A stretch of 64,000 bases of DNA from Bacteroidales bacterium (GTDB lineage Bacteria > Bacteroidota > Bacteroidia > Bacteroidales > F082). The notes below the pieces were generated by a model. That model saw only the letters and a program-made list of their open reading frames with translations, was not told the origin of the DNA and did no database searches. Made by a program: the position numbers and the translations under genes. This document shows, one piece after another, positions 60,191 to 64,000 of the stretch (position 1 is the first letter of the stretch; each line of letters begins with the position of its first letter). The stretch is from assembly GCA_024400295.1 (NCBI GenBank), contig JAKSNA010000005.1, positions 1 through 64,000 of the forward strand, in the 5' to 3' direction.

Positions 60191-61678
60191 ATGATGAAAA
60201 AACTGATGTTACTTTGCATGGTCGCACTCGCAAGTTTCGCGATGAAAGCCCAGACGGGAAAGACCCTCAACTCATACATTTCATACAGCACCTTCAACGT
60301 CCCGGGAGACAAGGCGACACCATACGTCGAGACATACATCACCTTTGAGACAAAAAGCCTCACATACATTAAAAACACCGACGGCAAATTCAACGCCACA
60401 GTCGATGTCACTGTCCTTTTCAAACAAGGCGAGTCAATCAAGAACTACGGCAAATACACACTCAACAGCCCTGCTGTCGATGACACCGCAACTATGGGCG
60501 GATATTTCATGGACATGCAACGCTATCAGCTTCCCAACGGTACCTACAGCATCGAGCTTACCCTCGAAGACAAAAACGACATGACAGGCAGGCCGTTCAA
60601 GGTCACAAGCGACATCACTGTTGATTTTCCCGAAAGACTCTGCTTCTCAAGCATCATAGGACTTGAAAGCTACAGCAAGGCCGCAACCGAATCAGAATGC
60701 ACAAAGAACGGCTACGACCTCATCCCGATAATGATCCCCTATTATCCGGAGGCAGTCGGAAAACTCACATATTACTGCGAGATTTACAACACCAGAAAAC
60801 AACTCGGTGCCAATGAGAAATACCTTCTCAACACATACATCAGCACTTTCGAGAACGGCACAAAACTCACCAACTTTTTCGCGTCGAAAAGGATGAATGC
60901 CAAAGACACCGAAGTGATTCTCGGTTCGATGGACATCAGCAGTCTTCCGACAGGCAACTATTACCTCGTGCTTGAAGCACGCGACAGAAACAATGAAATC
61001 ATCGGGTTCAACCGTTTCTTCTTCCAGAGAAGCAACCAAAACTACCACGTTGACAATGCGGTGCTTGCGTCGATAAATGTTGAACACGTGTTCAGCGGCA
61101 ACATCACCAGCATCGACAGCATCCGCAAATACATCAAGAGCTGCTATGCCATCTCCACAGAAGTAGAAAGAACATACGCCGAAGAGCTTCTCAAGACAGA
61201 TGACCTCAGAACCATGCAGCAGTTTTTCTACACGTTCTGGTCGAGCCGCAACTCTCTTGAACCCGAAAAGGAATGGAAGACATACTACTCACAGGTGCTG
61301 AGATGCGATGCATCGTTCTCTGGCCTCAACCTGCCTGGCTGCCTGAGCGACAGAGGCGTGGTGTTCCTTAAATACGGCACTCCCGACAGAATCGTGCAAA
61401 GCTACAACGAACCAGGCGCGTTCCCATACGAGATATGGCATTACTACACACTCGGCTCACAACGCAACAAGAAGTTCGTCTTCATGGCGTCAGACATCGT
61501 GACCAACAACTTCATACTCATACACTCCAACGCGGTGGGAGAACTCAACAACCCGAGGTGGACCAACGAAATTTATCACAGGACATACGACACATACTAC
61601 GACTATAATGTTGACCAGCATGTCGAGCCGGATTCGTATGGCGACAAAGCTCTTGACTACTACAACAATCCGAGATAA
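60191..61678 (+). CDS. GWxTD-domain secreted protein
   Basis: The 495-residue protein has a signal peptide (MMKKLMLLCMVALASFAMKAQ), a beta-rich N-terminal part and a C-terminal GWxTD-type region (LSDRGVVFLKYGTPDRIVQSYNEP...PYEIWHYY...FVFMASDIVTNNFILIHSN). Such proteins are widespread in Bacteroidetes and exported; their role is unclear. A strong promoter precedes it and no operon partner is seen. Confidence 0.8.
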   Translation: MMKKLMLLCMVALASFAMKAQTGKTLNSYISYSTFNVPGDKATPYVETYITFETKSLTYIKNTDGKFNATVDVTVLFKQGESIKNYGKYTLNSPAVDDTATMGGYFMDMQRYQLPNGTYSIELTLEDKNDMTGRPFKVTSDITVDFPERLCFSSIIGLESYSKAATESECTKNGYDLIPIMIPYYPEAVGKLTYYCEIYNTRKQLGANEKYLLNTYISTFENGTKLTNFFASKRMNAKDTEVILGSMDISSLPTGNYYLVLEARDRNNEIIGFNRFFFQRSNQNYHVDNAVLASINVEHVFSGNITSIDSIRKYIKSCYAISTEVERTYAEELLKTDDLRTMQQFFYTFWSSRNSLEPEKEWKTYYSQVLRCDASFSGLNLPGCLSDRGVVFLKYGTPDRIVQSYNEPGAFPYEIWHYYTLGSQRNKKFVFMASDIVTNNFILIHSNAVGELNNPRWTNEIYHRTYDTYYDYNVDQHVEPDSYGDKALDYYNNPR

Positions 61679-61879
61679 ACAAAATAAAATCGAGTAATTT
61701 TTAAACATACCATACCACACATACTTTGTTTTGATTTGGGGCTTGGCGCGAGCCGGTCCCAAATCGCATTTAGGTGATTTAGAAATTTAACAGACTCAGG
61801 TTATCAGATGTTTGGGAATTGTGAGCGCATGATTTGTTATGATTTTGAAAAAACAATGTTTCCATAAAGGAAAAAACTC

Positions 61880-61887
61880 TATTTTTG
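61880..61887 (+). promoter_or_regulatory. -7 box with very short leader before the glycosyltransferase
   Basis: TATTTTTG ends 4 bases before the ATG at 61892, so the transcript would be leaderless or nearly so. A -33 TTG at the normal distance is not seen. Confidence 0.5.
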
Positions 61888-61891
61888 CAGC

Positions 61892-62911
61892 ATGAAAAAA
61901 ACGGCAGTGGTGATATTGAACTACAACGGGCGCAAGTTCTTGGAGAGGTTCCTTCCGAACGTCATCAAGAACAGCTCCGGCGTGGCTGATGTCATCGTCG
62001 CCGACAACGCCTCCACCGACGACTCCGTGGAGTTCATGCGCAAGAACTTCCCCGACATCAGACTGATTATCAACGACAGCAACGGAGGATTCTCCACCGG
62101 ATACAACATCGCGTTACGCCAAATTGAAGCCGACTATTACTGTCTTCTAAACTCCGACATAGAGGTGACTCCGCACTGGATCGAGCCGATAATAGAGCTG
62201 ATGGACAGCGATGAGAGCATCGCCGCGTGCCAGCCGAAACTCCTCTCCTACTTCGACAGAGACAAGTTCGAATACGCCGGAGCCGGCGGCGGATACATCG
62301 ACAAATACGGCTATCCGTTCTGCCGAGGCAGGGTTTTTCAGGAGTTAGAGAAAGACAACGGACAGTACGATGACGTGAAAGAGGTGTTCTGGGCGACAGG
62401 CGCTTGCATGTTCGTCAGAGCCGAGCTGTTTCACAGGTTCGGCGGCTTGGACGACAACTTCTTCGCGCACATGGAAGAGATTGACTTCTGCTGGCGCATG
62501 AAAAACAACGGCTACAGGATAATGTACTGCCCCGACTCGAAGGTATATCACATCGGCGGCGGCACACTGCCTAAGTCGTCAGCGAGAAAGACTTACCTCA
62601 ACTTCCGCAACAACCTCTCGCTGCTCATGAAGAACCTCCCCGACTACAAGACTTTCCCGATAATCACATACAGGATCGGCCTCGACTGGATCGCCGGACT
62701 GAAATTCCTCGCCGGCGGCAGCTTCGCCGACCTCTGGGCGGTGACAAGGGCACATCTCAGTTTCTACAGACAGCTTCCAATACTGATAAAGAAAAGGAAA
62801 GCCCTCAAGCACACGAAAGTATCACAGGTTTATCAGAAAAACATAGTGTTCAAGCATTACCTTGAACACAAGAAGGTGTTCACAGAGTTGGAAGAGAAAG
62901 ATTTCTCGTGA
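61892..62911 (+). CDS. Family 2 glycosyltransferase (rhamnosyltransferase-like)
   Basis: The 339-residue protein begins MKKTAVVILNYNGRKFLERF with the GT2 GT-A fold: VVILNYNG, DVIVADNASTDDSVEF, ADYYCLLNSDIEVTPHW (DxD-like SDIEV) and FFAHMEEIDFCWRMKNNGY (catalytic base ED-like region). It should transfer a sugar to a surface polysaccharide at the inner face of the membrane. A hydrophobic patch near residue 255 may aid membrane contact. It stands alone. Confidence 0.9.
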   Translation: MKKTAVVILNYNGRKFLERFLPNVIKNSSGVADVIVADNASTDDSVEFMRKNFPDIRLIINDSNGGFSTGYNIALRQIEADYYCLLNSDIEVTPHWIEPIIELMDSDESIAACQPKLLSYFDRDKFEYAGAGGGYIDKYGYPFCRGRVFQELEKDNGQYDDVKEVFWATGACMFVRAELFHRFGGLDDNFFAHMEEIDFCWRMKNNGYRIMYCPDSKVYHIGGGTLPKSSARKTYLNFRNNLSLLMKNLPDYKTFPIITYRIGLDWIAGLKFLAGGSFADLWAVTRAHLSFYRQLPILIKKRKALKHTKVSQVYQKNIVFKHYLEHKKVFTELEEKDFS

Positions 62912-62970
62912 TTTTTCCACGAAGATTGCCGACAAAATGACACGGACTTTTTGCCGTGGATTTGTATTCG

Positions 62971-62996
62971 TTGAGACGCACCACTGTGCGTCTCAA
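62971..62996. terminator. Hairpin between convergent genes
   Basis: TTGAGACGCAC (62971-62981), loop CACT, GTGCGTCTCAA (62986-62996): a perfect 11-bp stem between the glycosyltransferase and the convergent membrane protein. No long T-run follows; it may be a repeated extragenic element as well as a terminator. Confidence 0.65.
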
Positions 62997-63018
62997 ACTC
63001 CCGAACGCTCCCAAACGA

Positions 63019-64000
63019 CTATTTCTTCTTTAAAGGAATGTTGTATCCGAGTTTCAACATGAAAATATTTAAGTTTATTTCCCCATCATCCTGTCTTTTC
63101 CCAGCATTGTCATAGTAGTAAAGATGACGATCCACATTACTGTACTCAACTCCTATGTTGAAATTCCTTACAGCCAAGCCGATTTCGGCTGAGAACAAAA
63201 ACCCCTGTATGTATATATTTTCTTTTTTAGAGGTACTTTGGCTTATCGTCGACATATAACCCAAACCGACATTGTAATACATGCATGTCTTGTTTTCCCC
63301 CAAAAAACCTCTAAAATTTAAAGTGAGTGGAATATTAATTGCAGAACTAGAATAATAATAAATATCGAAGCCGGTTTTCAGTCCAATGCCAAAAGGCCTT
63401 GCAATCTGGTATCCGACAAGGCAGTTTATGCCAAAATTTAAACCAACGTTTGCTCCTCCCATTCCTATTTCTGGTTGGACGAACCATCCTCCACGGAATT
63501 TTCTGAGCAACTTGCCATTGTCGTAGTAGTAAGCGGTTGGGTTTCTTTCAGCGAAACCCTTATTGTCAAGGTCTTTCATGTAGGCCTTGTCGATGCTTCC
63601 TTTTTGCATTATCTTCAATTTGAATGCAGGTGTCTGGCCGAGGTCTGTCTCTTTTGTGTAGTCCCATGTAATCCGTCTTTTCTTCGAAGGCCACACTTTA
63701 TAAAAATCGCCCTCAATGTACTTCGTCTGTTTCCACGTCACGCCGTTGTCTTCCGAATAGAAGAGTCCTACGGCATAGGCACTCTCCCCCAAGCTGTATT
63801 CAATCACGTATTTGTCGCCTTCCTTTGTGATTTCTCCGATGATAATATTGTTATCTTCAATGTCTTCCTTTGTATAAACCTTCTGGGTTTCTGTTTTTTC
63901 CGGCAGCTTGTCACCAGCGTCATCGTGTTCTTTTTCCGCAGCGGCCACAACCAGGCCGCTTCCCTGCTGCACCGGCATCGACGACTCGCCTTCAACTAAT
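63019..64000 (-). CDS. Outer-membrane beta-barrel-like protein (5' end outside window)
   Basis: The frame stays open to the window edge at 64000 (LVEGESS before the first visible Met), so the true start lies to the right. An N-terminal-side region (NIIIGEITKEGDKYVIEYSLGE...VTWKQTKYIEGDF) reads like a beta-sandwich. The C-terminal ~150 residues alternate hydrophobic and polar strands (GGWFVQPEIGMGGANVGLNFG...LKLGYNIPLKKK), like a small barrel of the OMP_b-brl type. Function unknown. Confidence 0.7.
   Translation of the reverse strand, partial: LVEGESSMPVQQGSGLVVAAAEKEHDDAGDKLPEKTETQKVYTKEDIEDNNIIIGEITKEGDKYVIEYSLGESAYAVGLFYSEDNGVTWKQTKYIEGDFYKVWPSKKRRITWDYTKETDLGQTPAFKLKIMQKGSIDKAYMKDLDNKGFAERNPTAYYYDNGKLLRKFRGGWFVQPEIGMGGANVGLNFGINCLVGYQIARPFGIGLKTGFDIYYYSSSAINIPLTLNFRGFLGENKTCMYYNVGLGYMSTISQSTSKKENIYIQGFLFSAEIGLAVRNFNIGVEYSNVDRHLYYYDNAGKRQDDGEINLNIFMLKLGYNIPLKKK

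Overview
The window is a stretch of a Bacteroidales chromosome carrying one apparently complete ~51.4 kb siphovirus-type prophage. The Bacteroidales call rests on promoter boxes of the TTG-N18-21-TAnnTTTG type, a type IX secretion sorting tail, a GWxTD protein, a TPR/membrane/HTH regulator, a BACON-like domain, and phage genes of kinds usual in this order. The type IX sorting tail makes Bacteroides in the strict sense less likely; I cannot name a genus.

Left host flank (1-6693): a TPR protein cut by the window edge and a membrane TIR protein in one operon, an AAA-ATPase/PD-(D/E)XK protein, a frameshifted secreted repeat protein, a small XRE regulator and an unrecognised short reading frame. 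Right host flank (58139-64000): the body of a tRNA-Ser (CGA), a second tRNA-Ser (UGA), a TPR/HTH membrane regulator, a GWxTD protein, a family 2 glycosyltransferase and a partial outer-membrane protein.

Prophage (6694-58138): it sits at the 3' end of tRNA-Ser(CGA) and is bounded by a 13-bp direct repeat. Repeated CGTGTACA motifs just inside both ends look like integrase arm sites. From left to right come the integrase and repressor genes (minus strand), an early rightward operon (regulators, SMC-like ATPase, RecT, MBL nuclease, replication initiator and loader, DUF4406/DnaA-domain fusion, DEDDh exonuclease, cytosine and adenine methyltransferases, MazG-like protein, SSB, RuvC-like resolvase), and a packaging block (terminases, portal, MuF head protein with a C-terminal ADP-ribosyltransferase-like domain). 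A leftward accessory block follows (28.8-37.3 kb), then the rightward capsid and tail operon with a programmed -1 frameshift in the tail chaperone and a 1329-residue tape measure. The prophage ends with a diversity-generating retroelement (DGR), a lysis cassette and a terminator.

The main result is the DGR. One reverse transcriptase (54759-55820) and one template repeat (54494-54608) match two variable repeats. VR1 lies at the end of a tail-region protein next to the template. VR2 lies about 35 kb away, inside a small protein in the early DNA-metabolism operon between two DNA methyltransferase genes. Every difference between template and repeats falls on a template adenine (13 of 28 in VR1, 21 of 28 in VR2, none at non-adenines), and both repeats share a 3' end that differs from the template. 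The element therefore seems to diversify both a surface protein and a probably intracellular early protein. A 17-bp dyad (CGTRTTA-N3-TRACACR) recurs in front of the packaging operon, the accessory operon, the capsid operon, the DGR target operon, the reverse transcriptase and the exonuclease gene, which suggests one phage regulator controls them together.
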